Part shown: positions 34,079-45,800 of the stretch, piece by piece
How the letters are laid out: every line of letters starts with the position of its first letter
How positions within the stretch are numbered: the first letter of the stretch is position 1
Assembly (NCBI GenBank): GCA_007449985.2
Contig: VIIQ02000004.1
Location: 1-64,000 of the forward strand
Length of the DNA: 64,000 nucleotides
Reading direction: 5' to 3'
From: Desmodesmus armatus
Lineage: Eukaryota; Chlorophyta; Chlorophyceae; Sphaeropleales; Scenedesmaceae
Translations under genes and position numbers: made by a program
The notes under the pieces: model-generated
Databases searched by the model: none
Told to the model about the DNA's origin: nothing
What the model saw: only the letters and a program-made list of their open reading frames with translations

Positions 34079-35023
34079 TTTGCAGGTGGCACCTGCAGGA
34101 ATGCGCCCAGACGAAGCAACGAAGCAGCACTGACAGCTGTCACAACGAACTTGATGCGGGCAGGCAGCCCCTGCGCGGTCGCTGAGTGGCCACAAATCAC
34201 TAATAAGAGGATGAAAAAGCTGTAAACATGCTTACCCGCTGTGTGAATCCTGGCGCCTTGTGTTATGCTAAGCACCCCCAACCTCTAGAAGGCCAGCATT
34301 GCGCCACACGTGCATGCAACACGCTGTGTGCAGCATTAAAACATCTGGATCAGCGTGCAGGCCTCTGAAACGGGAGCGCAATCTTGCGATCGATCCAAGA
34401 GCAGCGGTTGTTGTGGCTAATCTGGTCCGAGCACAGCTTTGAGCGATTCCTTGTGATCACAAGACTCAACAGGGTGCAGGCTCAACCTTGAGGAGCCACT
34501 GATCCTTGGGCGAAACGCCAAAACCTCTGCGACGACTGCCGTTGATTTCCTGTGAGGGCGAGCCTGCGTTGTGCTGTATGCAGTGTAAGGCTGTGCTGTT
34601 TGGATCTTGACAGGTAATGAGCATGTTCAACCATTCAGAGGCGTGAAAGCCTCAGGGGCAGCAGCAGAGGCTTGAGAAGCATCGTAGATGTCAGGTGCTA
34701 CAGCCGCTCAAATCACGCTGGCAGTAGCTGCTGGCAAAGATATGCTGGGCTTGCGTACTTGCGCAATGCATACTGTTACAACATTGACCACATGTGAGCC
34801 AAGCAATCAAGCGCCACTTCTGGATGTGCCTGCAGACATGGGTGGCCTAGGCCTGCAGGGAGCTGGTAGGGCTGCAACTGGCTGATTCAATCAAACACTT
34901 GCACACAGCACACCCACTACCTGGTCAGCATGCAGCTCAAATTGAAAAGCCAAGTCTCACTATTAGTAGCCATCAGGGATGCTAGGTTGGACGCTGTTCC
35001 GTCAGCTTATCTCCACCAGCACG
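34079..35023 (-). other. Intergenic: helicase-like promoter and AP2 gene 3' end
   Basis: No supported exon. The left part holds the leader/promoter of the helicase-like gene; an AG before 34091 on the minus strand may close a 5'UTR intron. On the minus strand a TGTAA lies at 34776-34780, ~245 bases after the AP2 stop codon, and is the best candidate polyadenylation signal for that gene. Confidence 0.45.
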
Positions 35024-38000
35024 CTAAGCAGGGGCCTGCCCTTGCTCCTGCGCCACACTCTCCACTCCTCCTGCTGCTGCAGCAGCAGTAGCCACCTCCG
35101 CCACACCACCTGCTACTGCTGCTGCAGCCGCCGCCGCCGCTACTGCGGCGGCAGCAGCAGCCATTGTGTCAGGCTGGCCTGCTGCCGTCTCAGTGTGTGC
35201 AAGCTCCCAAGCAGCTGGCGTGAGCTGGATGCCGAATGGTGACAGGCCTGTTTTGATGAATAGCTCAAAGTCAGGGCCCGATTGCTGCCCTAGGATGTCT
35301 CCGTCAGTCAGGCCGTGCTCAGACGCCTGCAGCGCACAGGACAACGGGCAATGCAGAAAGTGGTTGGTGACAGGTCAGGTTTTACTGTCAACGTTTCCTG
35401 CCCACTGGTTGAGCATGTCTGCTCGCAAGCCTCTCCTTTGTGGTGCAGGCCCAGTGTTGCCCAGTCATTTCCCTTGCCAGCGCTGTGCACCAATCTAATC
35501 TGGAAGTGTAAGAGAGTACTATATCAATTGACACCGTTGCATGCATCCTGATGCACATTCAACTAGCCCAGCGCAAGCAGGGCCAGGATGAACTTCATGA
35601 ATTATGCGTAGGCAGGCGCTCACCAGCTTCATCTGGTGATGCTCAGCCAGCGGCTGTTGGTACAGGGCCACAGCAAAGTTAGTGGCGGCAGCAGCACCCT
35701 TGAAGCGCACCAGGGCACCATCGTACGCCTGCAGCACAGGGAAGCATGTAGTGGTGACCCAGCGGCTTGGGAGGCACGCGGTACTTTTGCAGTGGCACAT
35801 CAAGACATACATGTCTTGATGTGCATCATGCACATGTATGATACATGTGTAGTCACTAGTAGTCCTTGGGCACTGTACGATACAGTCACAACAAACTGAC
35901 ACATGTTGTCGTGCTGACACCAACAGCACTCACTGCCTGAGCCACGCGTGAGGCGCACGCTGTGTATTTTTGGGCAGACCCGCACTGTGTAGTATGCTAC
36001 TGGTGGGAGCAGTGCAATTGATGAAAGACCACGATATGTGACTTTGCTTGATGAGGGCCACTGTGGCACACCCTGCCAGATTTCTGGTGCCACCGGACCG
36101 TGAGTCGCCAACACTGGACGCGCCCAGACTGATTGCCAATTCAAGTTGGCCGCAGGTCCTACCTGTGCTGCTGCTGCCTCCTGGTTGAACAGTCCCAGGT
36201 AGACGTGCTTGCTGCCAGGGATGCCAATGCGGCTCTCCCAGCGGCCTGAGGGGTGGGCGGTCACACCTCGGTAGGTGCTGGAACCCCTGGAGAAGCCCTG
36301 TGTGTGTGGGGGGGGGGGGGACACAAGTAATAGGCACTTTGGCATGAACGGTCCTGAATAACGGTTGGTTTGTGTGTGGGCGTGAATGCCACAAGATACA
36401 GCGATGCCAGAGATGGCACTGCCCACCTAAGAGCCTGAATGTCCACTATGTCAGCCTGAGTCATGAATTGATCAGTGTGCCAATTTATCAAACTTGGCCA
36501 GGGGACTGGGACTGCACGTTGATACAGAAACCAGAGTCAAAGCCTGTGTGCATTAGATATGTCATAGCTCAGCTGCAAGCTCAAACCACTGATGTCAGCA
36601 ACGGTTGCTGCTGCACTAGATGCTGCAGCACTCAATGCCTGGCCCCACCTGGCTCTGCCTCCTGACCGCCATGATGAGTCCCTCCAGTGTCACGTTGCTC
36701 ATGTTGTCCAGCACAGCAGTGTAGCGGTCTGCAGGAGCAGGATGAGAACCCGGCAACAAGAAGGTGCAATCCAGGTTGGTGCATTCGTTCTGTGCAGAAC
36801 GAATCGCACACTGCCACGCCAGATGTCAGCAACAAGTGAAAGCAACAAGCCAGTGGCCATTCCTAACCCTCAGCTCAGGTCGACATGGCCGTCATGTGTG
36901 TGACACACTGATGCTACAGCTACCATTGCTATTGTGAGGCAGGTCATGCAAACTCTGGCCCCAATGCAACAAACGAGGATTTTATCTCTCTGCCAGCCGG
37001 GGCTTAGGGCCCAACCCGCAGCCTGTTACCTGAAGGGAAGTTTGTTGGGCAGCCTGGCCCCTTGCTCTTGAGTGCTGCCATGTCGTAGGCCTCTGCAGCA
37101 GCCTCCTCGTGGTCATAGCCTCCTAGGTACACCTGCCTGTGATGCAGGGGCCAAACAGTGAGGCAGGAAACAGATCCAAATTGCAGTGAATGACAGTGTA
37201 ACACTTTCAGTTGCTTTGTTGTGGGACCTGATCTCTTAAGTGCATGTAGGCTACCGGCCAGGCTGGAAGGGTTGAGATAGATGTGGCGCGTGCGTCATGC
37301 AGTGTTTGTAAGGGCTACGGCAGTGCCTCCGTGTGCTAACAGTGCTAGTGCGAGCTGCACTACACCAGCTCCGGCAAACAGTGTGTGCCGCTGTACTGCA
37401 GCCTAGTAGGTGTGGGCCTAACTTTGTGCTGCCACACCCCCAGCTTTGCTGTGGCACCTTCCCATGAGGCTCACCTGCCCATCTCCTTGATCCAGATGTG
37501 AGCCTCCCAGCGCCCACTGCGCCTGTGCCTCGTCACGCCCCTGAACTGCGACCGCGTGTCTTCAAACACGGGCCTCCCCGCCTCCCCTCCTCCTGCCCCC
37601 AAGGTGCGTGGGCTACCCTTTGTGGCCCTTCCAATCTTCACTGCTGCTGCGCTGCCAGCCTTTCTTTTCGCCTTGCCGCTGTTAGAGGCACCTGCGGTAC
37701 TACCGCTGCCACCAGCACCAGCACCCGCCACGCCTGAAAAAGTGCGGGCGGCAGGATTTGAACGCCTGCTGCGCCGGCGGCTGACCTCTGATTCGGAGAA
37801 CTCGCTGCTGTCTGCAGCATCAGCGGCTTGGCTGTCGAGCGCTGATTCGCTGCTGCTTTGTGCGGCAGCAGCTGCTGCTGCCCTACCACGCTTCTTCCCA
37901 CGAGCCGCACCTCCTGCTGCTGCTGCTGCCCCTGCGCCCTTCTTCTTCCCTCCTGCAGACAAGGAGCGCCCGGCTGAACCCTCACCATCACTCTCACTAG

Positions 38001-38603
38001 CTGCCGCTGCTGCTACTGCTGCAGCTGCTGCTGCCGGCATCTTTATGTGCCGGCGAGGCCGGTCTGCAGCCAAGCTGCCTTGCCGCAAGAGGCCCCCACC
38101 TGTCAGCTGCTGCTGCTGCTGCTGCAAGGGCTGTGCAAGGCCGGTGGGATGCTGCAACCCACTGGCACCAGCTGGCGTCGACTGAAGCATACCGCTCTGC
38201 AGGCCATGGGAATTCACCACCCACTGCTGCTGCTGCTGCTGGTGGTGGTGGGTGTACCCAGCCCCTGCCAGAGGACCTGTAGCACCCCCACCATGCCCAA
38301 GAGCAGGGCTATCCGGTGACCTCACCAACGCCATGTTGTGTGTGTTGCAGCTTTGGTCAGTGTCCCTCCTCACAACAGCAGCCCCATGTTGACTGCTACC
38401 AGCTGCCACGGCTGCTGCCACCGTCCATGCATTAGGGCCTGTCCCTCGCTCATCTTCACTTTCAGAGCTGCTGCTGCTGTCGTCGCTGTCTGAACTGCTA
38501 CTGTCAGAGGCACCTCCTGCTGCTCCCAACATGTTGCTGCCAGGTTTGTGATTCAAACCCTGCTGCCGCCACATGCCGCTAAACTGCCCAGGTGCGCCCA
38601 GCA

Positions 38604-38669
<66 letters not shown>

Positions 38670-40242
38670 TACTGTCCATAGGCTGTCCACTTGTTGGACC
38701 CTGCTGCATAAGGTGTCCACCAGGGAGCCCTGAGCTCATCATTGCCCCAGCACTGAACCCTGTTGCAGGGTTTGGGCCGTTTGGTGGCAGCAGCGGATGT
38801 GTCGAGGCCCACATTGCAGAAGCTGAAGCCATGCTTTGCTGCAGAGCCTCTGCAAAAATGGCCTGTTGCTCCTGCTCCTCAGCGTGCCTGGCATCCCTCC
38901 TGGCCTTGAGGCGCTCGGCGTGCGACTGGTACACCCTGACTCAGTGGGAAAGGCAAGGAGTAGGGAGCAATGGCAGACAGTGCAGAGTTTGTAACGGCTC
39001 CGTACGGTGTCTTCAGGCTTAGCCTGAACCATGTCACAGTAACAGTAACAGTAACAGTAACGGCACAGCCAGAAGGCTTCTGTAAGAGCCCACCGCACCA
39101 GAGAGCAGCATGCTCAGCAACTGCAAGGCTTGCAGATGCTCTGTGGGGCACAATGACCAGCAATACTGCCAGTGGAAGTTCCACTCGGGGAAACACACTG
39201 TGTCATTACCAGGCTGCATATATACCAGGCTTGTGAATGCTGGCCGCTGATATCGCCATAGCTACTGGCAGCTCTGAACATGCTTATGCTCTGGTTGCTC
39301 AGTGCATGCAGCCTAACTCATTCCTGATCCTGAAGATGGTGGCATACATTGATGCAGTGATGGCTGATGGTTGGCAGTAACCTACTTGCGTCGTGGTGGG
39401 GCCTGCTCCTGTTCGCGCGCCTGCATCCCCTTGCCCTGAGCCCTCTTCTCTGCTCTCTTCTGCCGCCTCAGCTGTCGAGCCGCCCTGGCCTGCTCCCTGG
39501 ACCATGAGCTGCGGAGTGAAGTCAGACCCGCACCTGCTGCTGCTGCTGCTGCTGCTGTCCCTGCCCCTGCTTGCAGTTGATACTGCTGGGACCCAGGCAT
39601 CATTCCAGTCATGCTGTCGAAGTGTCCATGAGGCGGCATAAGCAGATTGCCATGTGGCCCCCTGAGGTCTAAATTGAACCCCTGGCCGTCACCTGGTGTG
39701 AAGCCCCAGGATGGGTGCAAGCCGCCTCCAGCAGCTGCAGCTGCAGCTGCAGCAGCTCCAGGCCCTGCTAGGAAGCTTCCTGGAGGTCCAGTGTATCCAG
39801 GGTGGCCCCCTGGTTGCAGGCCTGCAGGAATGCACATAGCACACTCAGGTTCTAGTAGGGAGCAAACCTTCAGGGCTGCAGCGGCATGAAAACTATGATA
39901 TCTTCAAAAGCTCAACTTCAGGCTGTCAAGTATCTTCAGCAACTTTGATATGAGCATGGATCGCGATGCACAATGAAGTGCCAACCCCAACAACAAAAGT
40001 GCCATGCTGCGCAGTGCTCAAGCTTTCAAAGAGCCTTCAGGCTGCCAGCTGAGCTGCACCCGGTGCTCGGAGCCTCAAGGCACAGTGTCTTACCTCCAGC
40101 ACCTAGGCCGTTGTTGTAGGGCAGGCTGTGTGGGGCTGTCGGAGCCGTGTGGAAGAGTGGCTCCCCTCCAATGTGTATCTGGTGCAGCTGCAGCTGGTCT
40201 TGACCCTGAAGCAATGGGCTCCCTGATACGGGACCCAGCCTT

Positions 40243-40278
<36 letters not shown>

Positions 40279-41426
40279 GCCGCTTTCCCAGCACCAGCAG
40301 CAGAAGGGTCCTGCCCAGCCAGCGGTCCTGCACTACCAGCTAGCCAGTGGTTAACACTGGGAAAGCTGTCAAGCTCATGGGGTGCCACACCATTGGCGGT
40401 TGCCTGTTGCAGCTGAGTTTCCCCCGGGGAATTGTGTGTGAGCGGGGGTTGTGTTTGTACTCCAGTTTGATGTGTGTTGGTGGTGGCTTGTGGTGCTGCT
40501 GGTGGTGGTGAGGGAGGCCAGGCCATCCAGTCCATGCTGCCGTCTCGGTTGAGGGGGTTGGTGTTGAGCAGGGCAGCTAGGTTGGGGCTCAGGCCACCTC
40601 CAGAACCTGCAGGAGGCAACAGCAGGCATGTAACACAAGCAAACACATCAGCCTGACAGTGTCAATGTGTGGTCTTGATCGTGGCTGCCAGCAACGACTG
40701 TTGCAGCGGTACGGCTGTTGCCACAGACGCTTGTGTGAGACACAGACTGTTCCTATCACATGACTTCTGTGTTAGTGGTCACCAAAACAGCTGGTTGCAA
40801 ACATACTATGAGGCTCGTCCTGCCAAGCCTCTAGAGTCACCCACCTGCCCCTTGTGAGCTTAGGCTCTCTAGTCTGGCCAGTCCTGCCAGTGGGCTGTTC
40901 CTCAGCAGGGGGCTGTGTGGCAGCAGCAGCCCCCCACTGCCCAGCCCACTAGCTAGCCGCATCAGGGCCCCACTGACGGTGCTGCTGCCTCGACCAATTG
41001 CAATGGCAGGCCTGAAGCTGCCGCTGCCTGCAGGGGAAAATGCAGCGAGGATGTTGCAACATGGCCAGCACAGAAGCAGCCACAGCAGCCACAGCAGCAG
41101 CAGCACTAGCAGCAGCAAAGCTGCAAAGGTTCTGCGAAGTTGGCAAGCCTTGTCATCAGCTTCCAGTGCCCAGGCTGGTGACTCAACTTAAGTGGGTCCC
41201 TAAGCAGTATGCGCTAGTGCAATCGCCACAGCATGGCATCTGAACCATGCAACAAGTAGGCTTTCAACAAACCCCAGTGGTGTGTGTTGAGGAGCAAACA
41301 GCACCCTTACCGTGGCGTGTGAAGGCGTCGTAGGCCAGCATGAGTGCGTCATTGTTGGTGGTGCTGCTGGCCGTGCGCTGGGAGGTCAGCAGGGGCAGCA
41401 GGTCATCGAAGGTGAGGGGAGACTTT

Positions 41427-41459
<33 letters not shown>

Positions 41460-41802
41460 CTCTGGCTGAACGGAGTTCTGTCTTGCTGGTTGTGTCCAGC
41501 AGCCCCTGCAGCCTCTGTTGCAGCTGGTGTCACCGAGGCTCCTGGATTAGCTGGTGTGGGCATGGTGTTGTCATCCGGGTTGCTGCACGGCTGGTTGGTG
41601 GTGCCAGATGGGTGGTTGTTGGGGGCAGCCTCAGCAGTGTTGGCTGGCTGTGAAGGGTCGGGTGAGGCTGGGGAGGCTGTTGGGCTGCTGTATGCCGAGG
41701 GAGGGCTGTTGAGGTTGGTTGACTGCAGTGGCAGAGCTGCCTGTGCTGTACAGCTGTCAGGGCTGGCTGATTCAGGGCCTGTGGCAGGACCCGAGGCATG
41801 AT
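35024..41802 (-). CDS. AP2/ERF transcription factor with two AP2 repeats; 5' exon unresolved
   Basis: Exons (transcript order): 41311-41802, 40845-41027, 40094-40606, 39386-39821, 37475-38935, 37030-37136, 36649-36728, 36163-36297, 35624-35728, 35024-35326; about 1,271 residues, all in phase. The first listed exon opens with two bases of a split codon, so an upstream start exon is missing. AP2 repeat 1 reads [36 protein letters not shown] and CPTNFP. The linker keeps [18 protein letters not shown]. Repeat 2 reads [30 protein letters not shown] and [11 protein letters not shown]. This is the two-repeat architecture of plant AP2/AINTEGUMENTA-type DNA-binding regulators. The ~900-residue N-terminal part is Gln/Ala/Ser/Gly-rich with acidic Ser patches and a basic (A)[13 protein letters not shown] stretch; the tail after repeat 2 is Ala-rich. 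Targets are unknown. Confidence 0.95.
35796..35823. repeat. Perfect 13+2+13 inverted repeat in AP2 gene intron
   Basis: CACATCAAGACAT, two bases, then its exact reverse complement, followed by further ATGCACATGTATG-type partial palindromes to about 35846. It lies in the intron between the two exons encoding repeat 2. Confidence 0.9.
36783..36804. repeat. Perfect 10+2+10 inverted repeat in AP2 gene intron
   Basis: ATTCGTTCTG, two bases, then CAGAACGAAT. It lies in the intron upstream (transcript sense) of the linker exon. Confidence 0.9.
38604..38667 (-). repeat. CTG/CAG tract coding poly-Gln in AP2 factor
   Basis: About 21 uninterrupted CAG codons on the coding strand, inside the large low-complexity exon 37475-38935. 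Shorter runs occur at about 40244-40276 (Ala) and 41431-41458 (Gln) in the same gene. A (CAGTAA)4 hexanucleotide repeat is in the adjacent intron at 39037-39061. Confidence 0.9.
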
Positions 41803-42872
41803 CTGCACGGTTCAGCAGACAGGTCGTGGGGGAAAGCAGTTAGTCAGCAGATGCATGTTGAAGTCATGATTCGGCGCAAGTGAGTTATAAAACTGCTCAG
41901 CAATCGCATGGAAGGGTTGCCAGCCACAGCACCTTCTGTGGTTTGACTGCTGTCGGGGATGGCCAGGGCTGCGCAGCGTGTCTTATGAGTGCCATTTTTT
42001 GGCTGGATCATCTGATTGTGTTGCTTCTCCATCTTCTGGGCGCTTCTGCGTGTTTGGATGCGTTGCGCCTGCATGCTGGAACTCAGCGCTCTGGAGGAAG
42101 GCCGTCAACAACGGTGGACTACGCAAAACATTCCATTTCTTACTTCTTGAATGGACTGAAGTGAACAACCATGGAGAAATGGTGCTGTCGCCTTTGTTTG
42201 TGTAGTTCGGAGGTCGGGGTCAAACCAGGATCTGCGGGTGGTGCGCAGCAGCGCTCCCTGAAACCTCAAGCCATTGGTGGTTTAGGTGCTTAAAATCGTT
42301 AATTGGTGACATTTCGTGGCGAACGAGGCAAACACAACATCCCGTTTGACCGTAGTCAGCGACTTTGCGACATGTATGGAAGGGCGGGGGCAAGTGCCTC
42401 TATGGGTACACAACACGATTGTTTAATACAAGTTCAAACAAACAGGCAGACCCAGTCGAACATCGACAAGCAGCCAACACCATGCACAGCCTTGCCACCC
42501 GTTGTGGTCAGACCCTGTGCTGCACAAGTAAACAGCTCCGCTGGCCAACGCAACAATAGAGCTTACCCTATAGGTTAGTTCTGGTCAACATACAGCAGCA
42601 GCTCCAGCAGCTTCCTGCAGATTGCTGCACATAGCCTTCACCTCTTCCATGTGTCACAGCCTTCACCTCTTCCATGTGCTGAGCCAGTTGTCGCCGACTT
42701 TGGGCCGCCACACACGCAACAATTTACTAGAACAGACACTGCCTCCTGGCAGCAGCTACGCTGTAACAGCGCAACCTTTCTGTCCTTGCCAGCATCATGC
42801 CATGTATTATGCCACTGGACCATGATGGTCCTTGCCAGCATGGCTCTGGTGCAGGCTCAGTCAGCTACAGCC
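41803..42872. other. Region between AP2 factor and secreted Cys-rich gene
   Basis: It must hold the missing start exon and promoter of the AP2 gene. Candidate donors on the minus strand exist (for example GTAAG at 42133-42137, after an ATG at 42168), but none I tested gives the required phase. A 24-25-base direct repeat (CTTCACCTCTTCCATGTG) occurs at about 42637-42680. No other gene is supported. Confidence 0.4.
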
Positions 42873-45800
42873 TTAGCGGTGGCCCTTGACCAGCTTGGGC
42901 CCTGAGGGGTCCAGGCACTCTGAGGCCTCACAGCTAGCCTTCATCTTCATGCTGAGTGAACCAACCTGCACCAGCAATAAAAAGGGAGCAGGAAGAGGCT
43001 GTGCTGCAGAAGTTGTACTAACTAACCCGTATTGCGGGACTCAAACAGCGCTCAGCCCTTGATTGAATCCTGCACCGTGCGGCCTGCGGCAGGCATCTGA
43101 TGTAGGTTACTCAAGCAGCACCCACATTTGCCAATGGCGGCCCAAGTGTTCTCACCACGATGGTGCATGCTGCACCTGTAGCGTCGCAGTCCAGAGTGAC
43201 AGCCCCCTTCACGTCCTTGAAGGTCTTCTCGTACATGGTTGGACAACCCTCGGGGCAGCCACACACCACTGAGTCACAACGGAAGGACGGCTCGCCGACG
43301 GCAAAGTGGCATTCTGCAGACAGTGAACAGTCATACCAGCATATGACACAGCCGGTCGATAAGTTACTGTGAAGGCACTCACGGTGCGCGAGAGGGTCCC
43401 GTGCGCCTACACGTGGCGGGCAAGCAGTTGGCAACTGCTGTTGGTTGGGTTGACAGTGCTGTTTTCAGCAAACGCCCCGGGGCCCCGGGTCAAGTCACTG
43501 TGGGCCGCTCGGCATGTAACAAATACTTTGATTACAGCCCCAGCTTGCGGCCCCACGCCGCCTGCTGCCCACAAAGCTTTGGAAACCTTTCTGGGTTGAT
43601 GACGTGCCAACTTGTGCCAACGGTACAAGCCTATCCCTGCCGACAGTATTGAGTCTCACCATCTTTGTGGGGTGTTGCCAACAGGGGGACCACCTCATCT
43701 CAGACCGTCTCAGTGAGTCGAACAGATGTTATGGATACAAGATCACAGGGCCTCACCTGTTGCTGTGCACTGTGCATACATGCCTTGTGGCATGCCTGGC
43801 AGCCGCATAATAATGCTGCACTGGGATGTGCTGTTCTTGGAGGCATCATTTACTGCAGCAGCAGCAGCAGTAGTGATGGCACACTTAATAATTGTTGTGT
43901 GTGCCGCGCACGGTGTCACACACTGCTGTCTTTCCTGACGGTCAGGACGACCGCTACTGCAGCTACGACCTTGTCCACAAGGCTCCCATTACATCACACA
44001 TGTACAGCGTGCCACATTGGGTATTGGACGCACGGCCGGGTTGGGATGCCTCTCAAAACATAGCTGGGACTCAGGCTGCCAGCCGTTAGGTCAAGCAAAA
44101 GCAGACGAACCTACTGTGCTCGGAAGACGCTTAGCCACTGTATTGACACAGGTGCAGACCCGTCTGCCCACATGCCGTGCCAATGAACCCCTCATCCCTC
44201 TGTCTGCCTCCGCCCCCCTCTCTGGTCACATACACACACTGTGTGTGACCATGTGCGTCAATGCAGATGACGAGCTTGGAATCACGCTTGCCCACCTGTT
44301 GTGCAGTGCAGGGGCAGCACAGGCCCCACAATCCTGGCCACACTCTGGTCTGTCAGCTGACAGGAGTAGTGCTTCTCCTGCAGGAGTGCAGACGGGGGAG
44401 GGGGCAAAGAAGCACCAGTGGCAGTGTAGGGTAAGCCAATTGCTTTGGGCCCAAAGTTCTGGCACACATATCTGGCCAGCATCAGTGCACAGCGACTACC
44501 CTGTGGGGCTGAGACTCCAGCGCCCAGTGCAATGGAGTCGTCTGACGGAGACTGAAGGTTGTTGTCTTTCTCTTGTTTTGCGTGTGTTACCGCCACAGTT
44601 TGCAGCCCTGTCCCTCTGTCCCTGCCTGCGGTCGTTGTGCTGTTGCGAATTGGCGTGTTTGTGTGTGGTCATTTGGCCGGCTGTCTTGTGCAGTTGCCTG
44701 TATGGCTTGGCTGGTGCGGCTTTGAGGTTGGTGTGGTTTCTCTTTTGGTGGGTCTCAGGCTTGTTTGGTTGGGGGGGAAAAGCCTAGGCCTGACACAGCT
44801 TGGTGTAGAAATGCATGCAATGCTGTGTCATTCCTAGCAGAGTCGGATCAGTCTGAGCCCCACAGTCAGTATGTGAAGGTTGCAGCAGTTGGAGCAGTCC
44901 TGTGGTAGCAGTTGTGGCAGCAAGCCGTGGCGATTGCAGCAGGTGTGTCAGGTTTGAGCCCGCATGTGTGTACAAGACACTGTGAAGGGCCAGGTTCAGG
45001 TCAATGTGCTGACAGAGTCATGCAATTGGAAAGGATGTGCCGCCCAAAAGTGGTGTGCGTCGTCCAAAACAACTCGGTAACAATCCTCGCGCTACACCAG
45101 CTGTAGCTAGGGAGCACTGTGCTAGCTCTGAGAGCTTGCGAAACCGGCTGGTGTCCAGCCGCCGCCACTGTTTGGGACCATTCTAGTCCCTGGCTATCAA
45201 GTAGTGACTGGCAGGCTGCCCCGGGCGAGGCTCGCCCTGCATCTCTTACCAACCCTATGTTTTTTGTCTCTGTTGCACTGCCTGCCAAGCTCTGCCAGAG
45301 CAACTTCACACCGGGACCCCAACCCAGCTTCTCCCCAGCCTACCGCTGAGCACTCATTGTACAGCAGCCCGGTGTTGCACACAGCTTTGCTCTTGCCCAG
45401 TTTGGCCTGCAGAGATGCACAGCACATCACAATGCAGGCAAAGCACAGTGTTGCTCCTGAGTAGCTCTGTGTGGGGTTAAGGGCATGGCTGTTGCAAGTG
45501 TGTATACAGAAACAGCATCAATAATTTCAGGGTGATCATGCCAAAAGATCATGCCTGCATGCATAATCGACATCCGCGGGCACACTGCTGGTCACAAGCC
45601 ATGTTGACGCGTGCACTGCTGTGACATCCTGCAGTGTGCCACCCCCCTGCGCACGCCCCCCAGCCCCCTCCCTTGTTTCCCTTGCTCCTTGCACCCCTTC
45701 TCCCCCGGCTTTGACTCAAGGCTGAGGCTCCCAGGGCTCGTTGTCGACTCACCCTGCAGGCCTCATCTGTCTGGCACAACTTGCATCCAGGGCCTCCCCA

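Noticed and set aside
37740..37775. tRNA-like T-arm (minus-strand GTTCAAATCC with flanking complementary bases)
   Set aside because: It lies inside the long coding exon of the AP2 factor, in frame as SNPAARTF, and no A-box, acceptor stem or anticodon arm can be drawn around it.
41983..42168. First exon of the AP2 factor
   Set aside because: The frame from the ATG at 42168 ends at a donor (42137) with two bases of a codon, whereas the next exon needs one; no phase-compatible exon was found.
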